From the NCBI GenBank assembly GCA_018398585.1, contig JAGTTD010000026.1:2113001-2177000 (forward strand): a DNA stretch of 64,000 nt. Direction: 5' to 3'. The stretch is from Simmondsia chinensis. Its lineage: Eukaryota; Streptophyta; Magnoliopsida; Caryophyllales; Simmondsiaceae. Each line of letters starts with the position of its first letter. Position 1 is the stretch's first letter. The position numbers were made by a program, and so were the translations under genes. A model generated the notes under the pieces. That model worked only from the letters and a program-made list of their open reading frames with translations. It was not told the DNA's origin and ran no database searches. Below, piece after piece: positions 10,941 through 22,800 of the stretch.

Positions 10941-11196
10941 ACTACAACACCAACAGCAGTAACAGACCCAGTGCCTCAAGGGCTTCCGTATAAGCGGGGT
11001 CTGGAAGGGGTGGATGTACGTAGCTTTTCCCCTTTGGGATGTAACTCTGCCGAGAGGCTGTTTCCGAGGACCCCTAATCTTATAGGGTTGGCAACACGAG
11101 GGCTTCTTAGGAAGTCACCCATCCTGGTACTACTTTCGCCCAAGCATGCTTAATTTCAAAGTTTTAATGGGATCTGGTTGCAGTAGTGCCTGGTAA
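10941..11196 (-). mobile_element. 5S-rRNA-headed SINE, copy A
   Basis: On the minus strand, about 100 nt from 11196 down match plant 5S rRNA, including the box A area (TTAAGCATGCTTGGGCGA), the intermediate element (AAGTAGTACC) and box C (GGATGGGTGAC). After that comes an unrelated body of about 130 nt (TCGGAAACAGCCTCT, CTACGTACATCCACCCC, CTTGAGGCACTGGGT) ending in CTGTT/GTTG triplets. The body matches the 3' end of the RTE LINE at 26486-26623. So head is a Pol III promoter from 5S rRNA and tail is a LINE 3' end, the SINE3-type design. The first dozen 5S nucleotides are missing in all copies here. Confidence 0.8.
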
Positions 11197-11568
11197 ATGA
11201 ACTTTTATATGTAGATTTTACTAACAAGCCTTATTTTGTTTATGGGAAATTATCACTCAGGTACCTTGAGTTTTGGACATTTTTATCACTTAGATACCTT
11301 GAGGTTTCAATATATATAATGGGGTACCCTGAGCATAGTTAGTTAAATACGATACGGAAATAAAACGGAGTTTGATACGTACGTGTATTATTCGGCCTTT
11401 TACACTAAAAGTTCGGTCAAAAATCGGGTGAAAATGCGTTGATTCATAAAAAACATATATAAATGTATTCGTGTTTAAAACGGTTTCATTTTCAAATATA
11501 CAACTCAAAAATTCGGATCCTCTTTTTACAAAATTATAGTATGTAGATGCTAAAACAATGAAAAAATA

Positions 11569-11788
11569 TAGTCAAGGAACCAATTCACCCAAAAGCTTAA
11601 GCTAATGGGTGAAGGCCCGGGAATAGTTTTATACTTTAACATGTCCCCTCACATGAATGCGATGGACTTGAAGCATGGGTAGTGCACAGGCCCATCTTAT
11701 ACCTTGTGCTTAAATTGTTTTTAATGTTGAAAGTGGGGCGGTTGAGATTTGAACTCATGACCTCTAGGTCATCAAGGCTCTGATATCA
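11569..11788 (-). mobile_element. Short-LTR TRIM: LTR plus internal region with primer-binding site
   Basis: Read on the minus strand: primer site GATATCAGAGC-type (complement at 11777-11788), about 135 bp of internal sequence, a polypurine run TGAGGGGACA (complement 11642-11651), then the LTR 11641-11569 beginning TGTTAAAGTATAAAAC. Where a matching 5' LTR should sit, upstream of the primer site, there is instead the LTR of the other TRIM family (11789-11987). The unit is therefore a chimera. Confidence 0.65.
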
Positions 11789-12795
11789 TGTTAAATTTCA
11801 CCAGGCCTTGAGGCCTAACCGACGAAGTTGGTATACATGAGATTCACATATAAACCCAAGTGGGGTTCCATCATTAAACCAATTGGCAATAGGTGGAGTA
11901 ATCCACTAGGCTTATAAATAGATCTCTTCACTCTCACAACTCCAATGTAGGATTCTACTTACTAGGCTCACATGTGGAGTCTCAACACTCTCCTTTACAC
12001 GTGAGTCTACAACGAACGCAACACTCGCTTTTTTCGATCCACTTGGATCCAACATTCACTGGAGAGGCTCTCGGTGCAACAAATTGAAATGCACCCTTCT
12101 TTACGAGGTCACAGTGCAACGAACAAGATATTGGGATCATCAACCCGCTCTGATGTCATGTTAAATTTTCACTGGGCCTTTAGGCCCGACCCACGAAGTT
12201 GGAATATATGAGATCCACATATAAGCCTATGTGGGGGTTCCATCCTAAAATCAATTGGCAATAGGTGGAGTAACGCACTAGGCTTATAAGGTTATCTCTT
12301 CTCTCTCACAATTCCAATGTAGGATTTTAATTACTAGGCTCATATGTGGAGTCTCAACACTCCCCTCACATGTGAGTACACAACAAACGCAACACTCACC
12401 TTCCTCGATCCACTTGGATCCAACATTCACCGGAGCAGCCCTCGGTGCCACAAATTCAAATGCACCCCTCTTTATGAGGACACAATACGACAAACAAAGA
12501 GATCGGGATCATCAACTCGCTCTAATACCATGTTAAATTTTACTGTGCCTTTAAGCCCAACCCACGGAGTTGACACACATGAGATCCACATATAAGCCCA
12601 AATAGGGTTCCATCCTAAAATCAATTGGCGATAGGTGGAGTAACCCACTAGGCTTATACAGTGATCTTTCACTCTCGTTGCTCCAATGTAGGCTTCTACT
12701 TACTAGGCTCACATGTGGAGTCTCAACACTCCCCTTTACCTATGACTTTACGACAAACGCAACAATCGCCTTCTCCGATCCACTTGGATCCAACA
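11789..12795 (-). mobile_element. Tandem TRIM array: three ~200-bp LTRs and short internals
   Basis: LTRs are 11789-11987, 12159-12359 and 12531-12728. On the minus strand each begins TGTTGAGACTCCACATG and ends TTTAACA, with TG...CA termini. Each is followed at once by a primer site for initiator-Met tRNA (TGGTATTAGAGC at 12530-12519, decayed forms at 12158-12147 and 11788-11777). Each is preceded by a purine tract (GTAAAGGGGAG or similar). Internal regions are only about 171 bp with no ORF, which fits TRIM elements. The last internal stops at about 12795, exactly where copia coding sequence starts. Confidence 0.75.
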
Positions 12796-15700
12796 TTCAG
12801 CTTAAGCAGAAGAAGACCAAGCTCACCAAGAAGAGATCGAAGCCAGCAGCATTCGGAGACGGTGTTAGCAACTGCTCAATATTTGGCCTCAGCACTGGAC
12901 CAGGAGACTGTAGGCTGTCATTTAGAAGACTAAGAGATGATGTTACCTCCTAGAAAAATACAAAAACTAGATGTAGAGCGACGAGTATCGGGGCATCCAG
13001 CCCAATCTGTATTAGAATATGCCACGAGAAGGATAAATAGTCAATCCATGATCAATCGTGCCCTTAATGTACCTGAGAATGCGTTTAACAGCCATCCAGT
13101 GCGGTAAACTCGGAGCATGCATAAACAAACATACTTGTTGCACTGCATAGGAAATATCGGGGCGAGTGAAAGTAGGATACTGAAGGGCACCAACAATAGA
13201 TCGGTACAGGGTAGGATCGATCATAAGCTCTCCATCATCAAATGAAAGCTTGGACTTGGAATCTATGGGTGTGGCCACGGGCTTGCAAGAGAGAATGTCA
13301 GTCTTATCAAGCAGATCATGGACATACTTGGATTGAGACAAGAAAAAGCCTCCAGAGGAATGAGAAACTGAAATCCCAAGGAAATAATTGAGGAGTCCCA
13401 GATCTATCTTATCAAACTCAAAACGAAGAGAATGAAGTAAAGCTTGAAGAAGCATAGATGAAGAGGCAGTTAGAACTATATCATCAACATAAACTAACAG
13501 TATAGCCATGCCATTGCCACGACGTAAGACGAATCATGACAAATCAGACTTGCAACTTATGAAACCAAGCTTATGGAGAAAGGTAGCAAAGTGGGTGTAC
13601 CATGCTTAAGGTGCCTGCTTAAGACCATAAAGAGACATGTTCAACTCAGAAAATTGAGAGCTGATAAAATCTGGTGGTTGCTTCATATAAACTTATTTGT
13701 TAAGAGTGCCATTCAAAAAGGCATTCTTAACATCAAGTTGATGAATAGGCCACTTACGAGAAGTGGCGAGAGTCAGTATGATGCGAACCATAGCTGGCTT
13801 AACAACTGGACTAAATGTTTCACTATAGTCAATTCCATATCTCTGTGTATATCCTAGAGCAACTAACCTAGCTTTATAATGTTCAACTAGACCAGTGGGA
13901 GTTTGCTTAATGCAATAAACCCATGTAGAACCAATAATAGCACCGTGAGTGGGTGGAGGAATAAGATCCCATGTTTGATTGCGAATAAGGGCATTATATT
14001 CATCAAGCATAGCATTTTTTCAATTATCATCTGTAAGAGCTTGCTTATAGGAAAAGGGAATCTCGGGCAATATATTATGAGCAAACATAGAACGTTTGAG
14101 AAGGGGTTTCACAATACCGTCTTTTAAGCAAGTGCCCATGGGATGAAGAGAGAACAAAAAACCGAGCACAGGCCTATCGGTCACGGCCGGCACCTCAGCT
14201 GGCGGCAGGGAAGGTCGCAACAGTGTTGGCGTGGTATCCTCAGCCGAGGATACTGCGGGTAGAACGGGAGCCATGGGCGGCGGCTTAAAGCTATCAGCAA
14301 AAGGTGAAGATGCAAGAGGGAATGAGAACACTTGATGAAGACGATTCATAGTAGCTTGAGAAAAAGTATCCAACTGTGCAAAGGGAAAATCTGTTTCATC
14401 AAACACAACATGGCTTGAAATAATGACTTTGTTAGTGGAGAGATCTAAGCATTTGTAACCCCTGTGATTCGGTGGATATCCCAGGAAAACACACAAAGCA
14501 GAGCGTAGAGCGAGTTTATGTGGAGCAGTAGCACTTAAGTTGGGATAGCAGGCACTCCCAACAACACGAAGATGATCATAATTAACCTTCTTTTTATATA
14601 AATGGTTATATGGGATCTTTTTCTAGATTAAAATAGAGGGTAATAAATTTATAATGTGAATAGCAACGGAAACAGCTTCTATCCAATACTCCAAAGGCAT
14701 ACAAGCTTGAAAGAAAAGAGACCGCATCATATTACCAATGGTTTTGTGCATACGCTCAGCTTTCCCATTTTGTTGGGAAGTATGAGGACATGAAACCCGA
14801 CTAAGGGTACCCCGTTGCATAAAAAAATCTATTAAAATCACGATTAATATATTCAATCTCATTGTCACATTGGAATTGTTTGATTTCCACGTCAAATTGA
14901 TTTAGTATAAGATTACAAAATTGAACAAACAAAACGAACACCTCAAATTTGGCACGCAAAGATAAATCCATTCAAAATGAGAATAATCATCAAAACATAA
15001 CAAATAATATTTAAAACCACTGAAACTAAAAACAGGCGATGTTCATACATCGGAGTAAACAATATCAAAAGGACACGTAGTATTGGAAACAGACTTTTGA
15101 AAGGGTAAAAGACTATGCTTGCCTAGTTGGCAAGCATGATACAAACTTGACTCTAAAGGACTAGAACAGGAAATAAAATTTTGGTTGACTAAAGTGGACA
15201 AAACTGACTCTCCTGGATGGCCCAAGCGATGATGCCAGATAGAGGGGGAGACTTGTGACGCAACGAACGATGTGTTGATGGAAGGTGATCCTAGTACTGT
15301 AAAGAGAGGCCTTGGACTAACACAACAAATGATGGTTGACTTTGATTTAGGATCCTTGGCAGAAAAACCAAAGCAGTCAAATTCAAGATGACAATTATTA
15401 TCTGAACAAAATTGGCGAGCAGAAAATAAATTTTTGGATAGACCAGGAACAAATAGAACTTTATTCAACGCGAAACGACCGACAGGTGTAGATATAAAAG
15501 AAGACCCAACACCAGCGATGGAGAGAGATGCACCATTACCCACTAAAATTTTGTCAAGACTAGTATATGAAGATAAGGATGTTAGGATACCTGAATTGTT
15601 TATCATGTGGGAAGAGGCCCCGCTATCCATGACCTAGGATGAGTCAAGAATAGGGGCTAAATAAAACTCTGGGGAGAACTGACTCGCATCAAAATCTGGG

Positions 15701-16625
15701 TAAAAGCATAGCAAGTGGTATAAACATTATTTGCAGGATGAAATTGTAGATTAGAAGATACATTACAAACCTAAGGCTGAGCCAAATGGAGGAGGTTGAT
15801 ATGGCGTGTAAAATTGAGGCATGTGCCACGGCATCCCCCTGTAATTCGAATCCCCACATGTTCTGCATCCACTGATTTCTATAACCACAACCATTTTGTC
15901 CATGGCCTCAGACATTACCATGACCTCGACCATTACCTCGACCGTTACCAAATTGATTTCCATAATTAGATGACATTTGCTGAATAGGAAAAGCAATTGG
16001 CTGTTCGGTTGCAGCTGGTTGTTGCTGTGGCTATGGTACCATGGCAGCCGTGGGCTGCTGTGGTGCCGGGTGCGCTTCAGATGTACCAGTAGCGAGAAGA
16101 ACAATAGAAGTACCATTGTTGGCATTCTTAAGGCGAGATTCTTCATTCATCAACATAGATCGGGCATCAATAAAAGATGGAAAAGGAGCACGAGATGTGA
16201 AAGAGGTACAAACAGCACTGAAGTCCTTGTCATCAGAAAGACCATACACAATGGCTAAAATCATATCAACATCAGAGATAGAAGCATTTACAGATCTGAG
16301 ATTATCAGCCAGTGATTTAATTTTTGTGAAATATGCTAACATGGAGAGGTTGCCTTTCTTAATGTTGGTTAATTCTCGTTTAAAATGCAATTGACGAGAT
16401 TGTGCGAAATCAGTAAAGAGTTTGGAGATTGAACCCCAAAGTGATGCAGTAGTTAAATCATCATCGTTTCTATACATAGCACTAGCAAGATCGGGAAAGA
16501 TAATACTAAGTATCTAAGAGATAAGAAGATTGTCAACCTGTATCCAATAGCAGTAATTTGGATCCGAAACATTAGGTGAAGAGGAAGAGCCATCAAGGTG
16601 ATCATTCACAGCATAACCTCAACAA
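12796..16625 (-). pseudogene. Ty1/copia gag-pol core without LTRs, decayed
   Basis: Minus-strand order: gag (about 16610-16031), protease/gag-pre-integrase (15630-15043, with DSGA at the start and HHRLGHPG), integrase (14895-14623, SQQNGKAER holding the catalytic Glu), chromodomain-side region (14496-14020), reverse transcriptase (14010-13012, YVDD at about 13485), and RNase H (13020-12800, DWAGCPDTRRSTS then SSAEAKY). Several frameshifts and stops separate the blocks, and the second Cys of the integrase zinc finger region is altered (YHACQLGKH). Neither LTR is present: both ends run directly into TRIM sequence (12795 and about 16630). It is dead as a unit. Confidence 0.85.
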
Positions 16626-16629
16626 GCAT

Positions 16630-16999
16630 ATTTAAACACAAGGTATGAGATGGGCCTATGCATTATCCACGCTTTAAGCCCAAACGGGAATTTGTGTGAG
16701 GGGGCATGTTGGAGTATAAAACTAATCATGTGCCTTCACCCATCAGCTTAAGCTTTTGGAATAGTTGATTCCTTGACATGGTATCGGAACCTTGTGACTA
16801 AGAGGTCAGGAGTTTGAATCTCAATAGCCCTCACTTTCAATACTAAAACAATTTAAACACAAGGCATGAAGCAGGCCTGTGCATTATCCACGCTTCAAGC
16901 CCAAATAAGCATTTGCGTGAAGGGGCATGTTAGATTATAAAACCAATCCTGAGCCTTAACCTATAAGTTTAAGCTTTTGGGACAGATGGTTCTTTAACA
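16630..16999 (+). mobile_element. Short-LTR TRIM, near-complete, with a partial tandem unit
   Basis: Two direct 72-bp repeats (16707-16778 and 16928-16999) begin TGTT(G/A)GA and end TTGACA or TTAACA. The first is followed immediately by TGGTATCGGAAC (16779-16790), a primer site for initiator-Met tRNA. The second is preceded by GTGAAGGGGCA, a polypurine tract. The internal region is 149 bp without ORF. Upstream, 16630-16706 is a second partial copy of the internal region ending in GTGAGGGGGCA, so the unit is part of a tandem. This is the clearest copy of the family. Confidence 0.75.
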
Positions 17000-18046
17000 A
17001 ATATCACTTAGATACCATGAGATTGGATTATGTCTCACATAGGTACCTCGACATTTTAATAATGAGAAGGTTTCAATATTTTATCACATAAGTATTCTAT
17101 GTTGTAATTTGGTGAATTTTTCTACGAAACTAACCTATTAAATACAGAAAATATAAATGCAATACATACATACGATAATATATATAAATCATGTCAATAT
17201 TTTCAACAAAAGTTCAACGAATTGTGATAAAAAATTTAGTGAATTTCGATATAAACCAACTAAGTTACAAAATTTTGAAACCTTAAGGTGCTCCATTATG
17301 TATTTTGAAACCCTATTTTGGCACGACAGAGCAAAAAAAGTAGTGGCTAGGCTTGACCTAATTTTTATTTCAAACTTCTAATATCAGTTTTTAAGTGACA
17401 CCGAATTTTTGGGAAAAAAAACGTATATTTTTCATAAGTATAATATGTTCTGTTTTAAAAACGCAAATTTTTTTGTATTTTTGAGAAAAATACGTAAAAG
17501 CAAATATTATACGGTATTAATACATATACGCATATTATTCACGTATAATAAGCGAATTTGCTAACTATGACCCTGAGGTTTGAATATTTTATCACTTAAG
17601 TATCCTATGACGGAATTTGATAAATTTTTGTAAGAATTTGATCAATTTTATACAAAAAATGTTAATATAACACGTGAATATGATAATATATAAGCTAGTG
17701 CCAGTGTTTCATCAAAAATTCAACGAATTGTGATAAAATATTAATCGAATGTTTGATGCAAGCCACCTAAAAATTATCATAATTATCTATCATTTTTGCT
17801 TTTTTTGGCAAAAAATTATCATATTCTAATGAAGATACTTATATATTATTAAAATCATGTTTAATTTTAGCATTTTTAATAAAAATCTATTGAATTTTTG
17901 ACAAAAAGATACCTGATTGATAAAATTTTAAAGTACCTAAGTGATAAAATATCTAAAACTTAAGTTACCTCATTGTATATATTAAAATATCATGATATCT
18001 AAGTGATAAATGCTTAAACCTCAGTGTACCTAAGTGATAATTTTCC

Positions 18047-19261
18047 TTTCTTTGTAGAAAAGAATGTTCCTTTTTCAAAAAAAAAAAAAAAAAAAAAAAA
18101 AACTTCTTTTAGAACTGGAAAATATTTGATGCGAAAAGACAAGAATACTTTTAAACATATAGAAGTTATTTTGGTATTTTGAAGCGGAACTCATGAAATA
18201 GGACTTCTTTTTAAACTAAAAGCTAAAGTAGAAATGAAGCTAAAAATGTTTTAGATAAAAACACCTAAAACTGTTTAAAATTCCAATTTTCTTTCTAAAA
18301 CATACTTAAAAGCTCATGAATTACTTCAAAATCAGTTCAATTAAAGTCGTTTAGAATCAGAGGTAGACGAACCAAAACTTGATTGACTCCGCTACAACAA
18401 GTTGGCTCGTCCCAAAATCATAATAAGTCCTTATTGATGTTTTGAATTTAACCTAAAAATTTAAGTTATTTAGTGTTAACTTGACAGAAATACAAGCACA
18501 TATAACATCCTAACAAAATTATTATTTTTTTTCACATTTACTTTCAAAATTATAACTGATGACATTTTTATCATAACTTTTTAAAATATCTCTGCTCTAC
18601 TTTAAAATGCGATATATTTTTCTACATCTATTTTAAAGCATTTTTTGTGTGTCCAAATACCTCAATAAAACTTAATAAATTGCTTTCTTTTCTTATAATA
18701 CTTCCACTTTTTTGCTGTAACAAACACTTATAAAAACACTTACAAGTTATGTTAATATTTTTAGTAAATTACAATAAAAAGTTCATCGTATTTGATGTAA
18801 ACTACCTAAATATGGCCAAAATTATTTTAGTCTAATCCACATTCGGACCGATGTATAACTTCTAAGTTCTTTAAATCACTCGGAATGATAACTTCCCTTG
18901 TTTTAAAAGGAAAGTTATTTTCCCCCATCTGAGAGAAATAAAAAACCTTTTCCGTTATAAAACGTGCATCAAACGATAGAAAAGGGAAAATCCAATACAT
19001 AGGATATGATTTTCCCCATAAATAAACAGAGCCTAATTATTCCAAAAGCTTAAACAATTCAATAAATGCTTCAGAATGGTTTTCATACTCACAATAATTA
19101 GTGGTTATAACAAAACATACACATAAAGAAGCAAAATAGCCCAAAAATTGAACTTAAGTATACATATGGACATGACATCTCTCATGAAGCTTCAAGTCAG
19201 TGGTTCTAATATGAACCACTCTTGCCATTCAGTACGAACAATTCTTTGGGGCTGCCTACTG
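18047..19261. other. Intergenic AT-rich DNA with a 24-nt A run
   Basis: A homopolymer A tract lies at about 18079-18102. About 18880-19040 resembles the TTTTCCC-type MITE ends listed elsewhere. I see no gene. Confidence 0.5.
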
Positions 19262-19760
19262 GGTCTGTTGACGTAAGAGCGCATATGAGTTGAGCTAAGT
19301 TGAGCCTAGCTACAACTCGTTAGCCATGACGCTGGGCTAATCTACATTCACCTCAACTTAAGCTCAAGATCAGCACGAACCTCGCTAAGCTTGAAAACTT
19401 AAACTCAAGCTTGGCTCGTTCCAAGCTTAGGATCAACTCAACTCGTCGAGCACAAACCCAACTTAGTAAGCTTCAAGCTCAACTTGCCTTATTTATGTTC
19501 GTTTAAGCTTGATATAGGCTCACTCAGGCTTGGACTTGGTTCAGTTGAACTTATTTAGACAAATAAATTATGTTAAAACAGGCTCAATCAGGCTCTTTCA
19601 TGCTCACAAACCCACTAGCTCAAACTTCACTGAGCTCGGGCTTGGCTCCTTAACCTAAACGAGCCAATTCAACACGGTTCAAGCTTAAAGCGAGTCAAGC
19701 CTTTCAAGCTTTATGACAGGCCAACTTGGCTCATTCACTCCCCATATGTGGATCCCAACT
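19262..19760. repeat. GAGCT-rich dispersed repeat downstream of HY2
   Basis: Degenerate units such as AAGCTCAAG, CGAGCCTAG and GGCTCGTT repeat throughout. Same family as 7450-7813. It lies about 80-580 bp beyond the HY2 stop codon. Confidence 0.5.
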
Positions 19761-19839
19761 TACTCTACAACTCGTAGGAAAATTTCCAAATGAATAGTGA
19801 ATACAATCCACATATCAATGCTGTGGCATAAACACAGAG

Positions 19840-22800
19840 TCATTGAAGACTACTGCCGATGAATTCTCCTCTAGAATCCCAGGGCCGGCCCTCAAAGGAC
19901 TTACCCAAAACGCTGCGTTTCATATTGATGGTACCATCTTCAAGTCTATACTCCGGAAAATAGTCCAAGAATGTTTTGCTTCCTAGTTCATCCACTCCAC
20001 TAAACAAGAAGTTCCTCAACACATCCTGCTTGGAAAAAGAAACAATAAAGTATTACAATCTAAGAGGGTACCAACACGCTAGCACCGGATTTCATTAGAA
20101 TTCCGAAGTTAAGCGTGCTTGGGTGAGAGTAGTACCATGATGGGTGACCTCCTGGGAAGTCCTCGTGTTGCATCCCTCAGGTTGGAGATTCTCGGAAACA
20201 GCCTCTCTTTAGGGTAGCACCCTGAAGGGGAAGGCTGCGTACACCCTCCCCCCCCCCCCCCGGGGGACCTTGCTTAGGCGGAAGCCCTTAAGGCACTGGG
20301 AATGTTGCTTTTTTGCTTTTATTATATACGCAAGAAGGATAATATATTCTTAAAAATGAAATAACTGGCTCTGATTGTTTTGTATTATGTTATTTTTTTA
20401 CATTATTTCATAGCAACAACTTCAAATGTAGAAAATAGAGATAAACATATTGTCTAGTAAGCTACTCCATCTAATGCTAATTAGTTTTAAATCGGACCTG
20501 ATTTAAATTCATACATACACCTTATATCCTAACTCCATGGGTCAAACCCCGGATCCCATGAAATATTATAAAGAGAAAGATTCTTGAATATACCTTTGCT
20601 TTTGCATCCCCAATCAACTTGTTCAAGATTCGATGACCTGGATCCTGCCAGAGTAGATAATTTTTCAATACAAAATCAGTCACGAGACTTCAATATAAAA
20701 TCATCAAAACGGTACTAGAGCCGCTCTAATTATGAGGTACCGAGTCCAAATTCCGTTGCGTAATGTTATATTTAAAAAATTCAAGAACATATTGTTAAAG
20801 TGAGCATGTACATTATTCACTCTTCAAACCCAACGAGCATTCATGTAAAATGCGTTACAACGTCAAAAGCATTCATTAGCATTGACCCAACAAGTATTTT
20901 TGCTATCTTCACATTATTTTTTTCTTTTATGTTAATGACTCCACTTGTAAGTATGTAATAGTGTCCCACAATGAATTTTTGATAAAAAAAAAGATTTGTA
21001 TATAATCTTAGAGAACTGACCCACCTAATGTCATTTAGTTTCAGAATGAACTACATTGGGACTTATAGACCTTGCCCGACAACTCGTGTATCCTTTTAAA
21101 TTCTATTCATTATGAATACAGTATGTGGGGCAACTAACTAAAAGTATTACTATCATGTGGGCAATACGATACTCAATTCATCACGTTACGTTAGAAATAC
21201 ACCATGTTTCTCTCTCTAAAATACAAATACTAACTTGGGCATCGGACAGATTTCTGAGGTCATAACCCCTTCGGACCCAAAATCATAGCAAGCCTAATCT
21301 ACAAGAAAATAAGTTCATTTTGCAAAACGACTCATCCATTAGAAGATTACTAACAGTTGGGCTCCATTTCGTTTGATAGAAGACTTCTTCTGTCCAATTT
21401 CTATGATTTTTTTTTACATGGTTGGTTAGGGATGACAGCTTAAGGACAAAATCTTTTCCTTCATAAAGGAAGACGATGATTTCATCTCAGCAAATACGGT
21501 AAAAGATTTTCTCTTATGAGGCTGAGACCATTTTACGTTCTAATCTTATATCCTCAAAATCACATCTGCTTCTAATAGACCATAAACAAATCCCATATAA
21601 ATTTCTATACTGAAATTGATTTCCTAATGAAGGCAACTAAATTTGACATGAATTTTTTTAGCTAAGAATCTTTTGAGGAGAAATATTTTCCAAAACCAAA
21701 ATATGATCTGTCCAGCCAAACCGAGCCTTAATGAGAAGAGAGAAAAAGGGGGAAAAAAAAAGACCTTTTCAGCTCTCCAAGTGAGATATCTATGCTGTGC
21801 TTCACGGTTGGACACAATCTGAGAAGCATCTTTGGCCTGGATTGCATGCTCCATTAATTCAAGCCATGCCTGCAAGTACATAACAAGAGAGCAATGCTTA
21901 AGCTGTCGGATAAAAGTCCAACTGCGGGTGTAGATGACGAGCACCTCAGTGTTCGAACTTGAGCTGAGCTCTTATTGAGCTTTCAAACTTTTGTTTGAGC
22001 TTGGTTTGATAAGGTTTTAGTGTATTTGATACTCGCTCGGCTTGAATCATTAGTCTAATTGAGCTCGTTATTGAGCCGGACTAAGCTCATAACCAAGCCG
22101 AGCTTTCTACTGAATCGAGCTCGCTATCAAGTTGAGCTCTTCAAGTTACTATCAAGCCATTATCGAACCATTTTCAAGCTAATAACAATTGTTAACGAAC
22201 TCCTAACGAGCCCTTAACAAGCTTTTAACAAGTCCTTAAACCGTTGTCAAACTATCGCAAACGTTAATGAGCCAAGCACCCCCTTAGTCGAACTGGGTTC
22301 GTTAAGCTTATCGAGCTTGCTGGAACTAGGATCAGTAAGCTATCAAGCCCACAACGAACATGAATGAGCCATAATCAATTTCGATCACGAGTAGTTCATT
22401 GAATTTCGGTTTGTTTACACCCTTAGGTCCAATAATGATTTTATACCTTAACATGCCCCTTCACATGAATGCTCATTGAGCTTAAAGCGTGAATAATGCA
22501 TATGGTCACTTCATACCCTGTGATTGAATTTACTAACATTAAGAATTAGGCTATTGGATTTGACCTTGTGGACTCTTAGTCAACAAGGCTCTAATACCAT
22601 GTCAAAGAACCAACTATCCCAACACTTAAGTTATTAGGTAAAGAATGGTTTACAAAATGTGTCTTGTTCCTCTAGGTTAACAAGACTCTGATACAATATC
22701 AAAAAATCAATTACACGTGATCTATTAGACAAAGGTACAACGACGGTTTGATACTTGATCAAAAACATAAGATCAGAACTTTATGTACTCCATGAGGGAA

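Larger units (their letters stand above)
11326..17577. mobile_element. hAT-like insertion with exact 8-bp duplication, itself filled with retroelements
   Basis: The insert 11334-17569 begins CATAGTTAGTTAAATACG and ends CGAATTTGCTAACTATG, a 9-bp perfect inverted terminus (CATAGTTAG) with looser similarity beyond. It is flanked on both sides by ACCCTGAG (11326-11333 and 17570-17577). An 8-bp duplication is characteristic of hAT transposons. No hAT transposase is visible; the inside is an AT-rich shell (11334-11568 and about 17110-17569) around TRIM and copia sequences. The original element was probably a non-autonomous hAT of under 1 kb that later received the other insertions. Confidence 0.7.
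11245..18046. mobile_element. Long-TIR MITE (TTATCACTTAG family) split by a nested insertion
   Basis: The left part 11245-11333 begins GGAAATTATCACTCAGGTAC; the reverse complement of the right end at 18046 begins GGAAAATTATCACTTAGGTAC. The inverted match extends about 85 bp (both contain TTTATCACTTAGATA and then an ATATATA-rich segment followed by GGGTACC or GAGGTAAC). The right part resumes at 17578. Removing the inserted 11334-17577 leaves a MITE of about 560 bp like the one at 6439-6970. A further one-sided fragment of the family lies inside the insertion at about 17003-17110. Confidence 0.65.

Noticed and set aside
10941..11196. A functional 5S rRNA gene
   Set aside because: The head is diverged, lacks the first dozen nucleotides, and is fused to the same SINE body as two other copies; not a tandem 5S array unit.
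11245..18046. 10-bp target duplication around the outer MITE (TTTGTTTATG / TTTCTTTGTA)
   Set aside because: Only about 6 of 10 bases match, no better than chance in AT-rich DNA.
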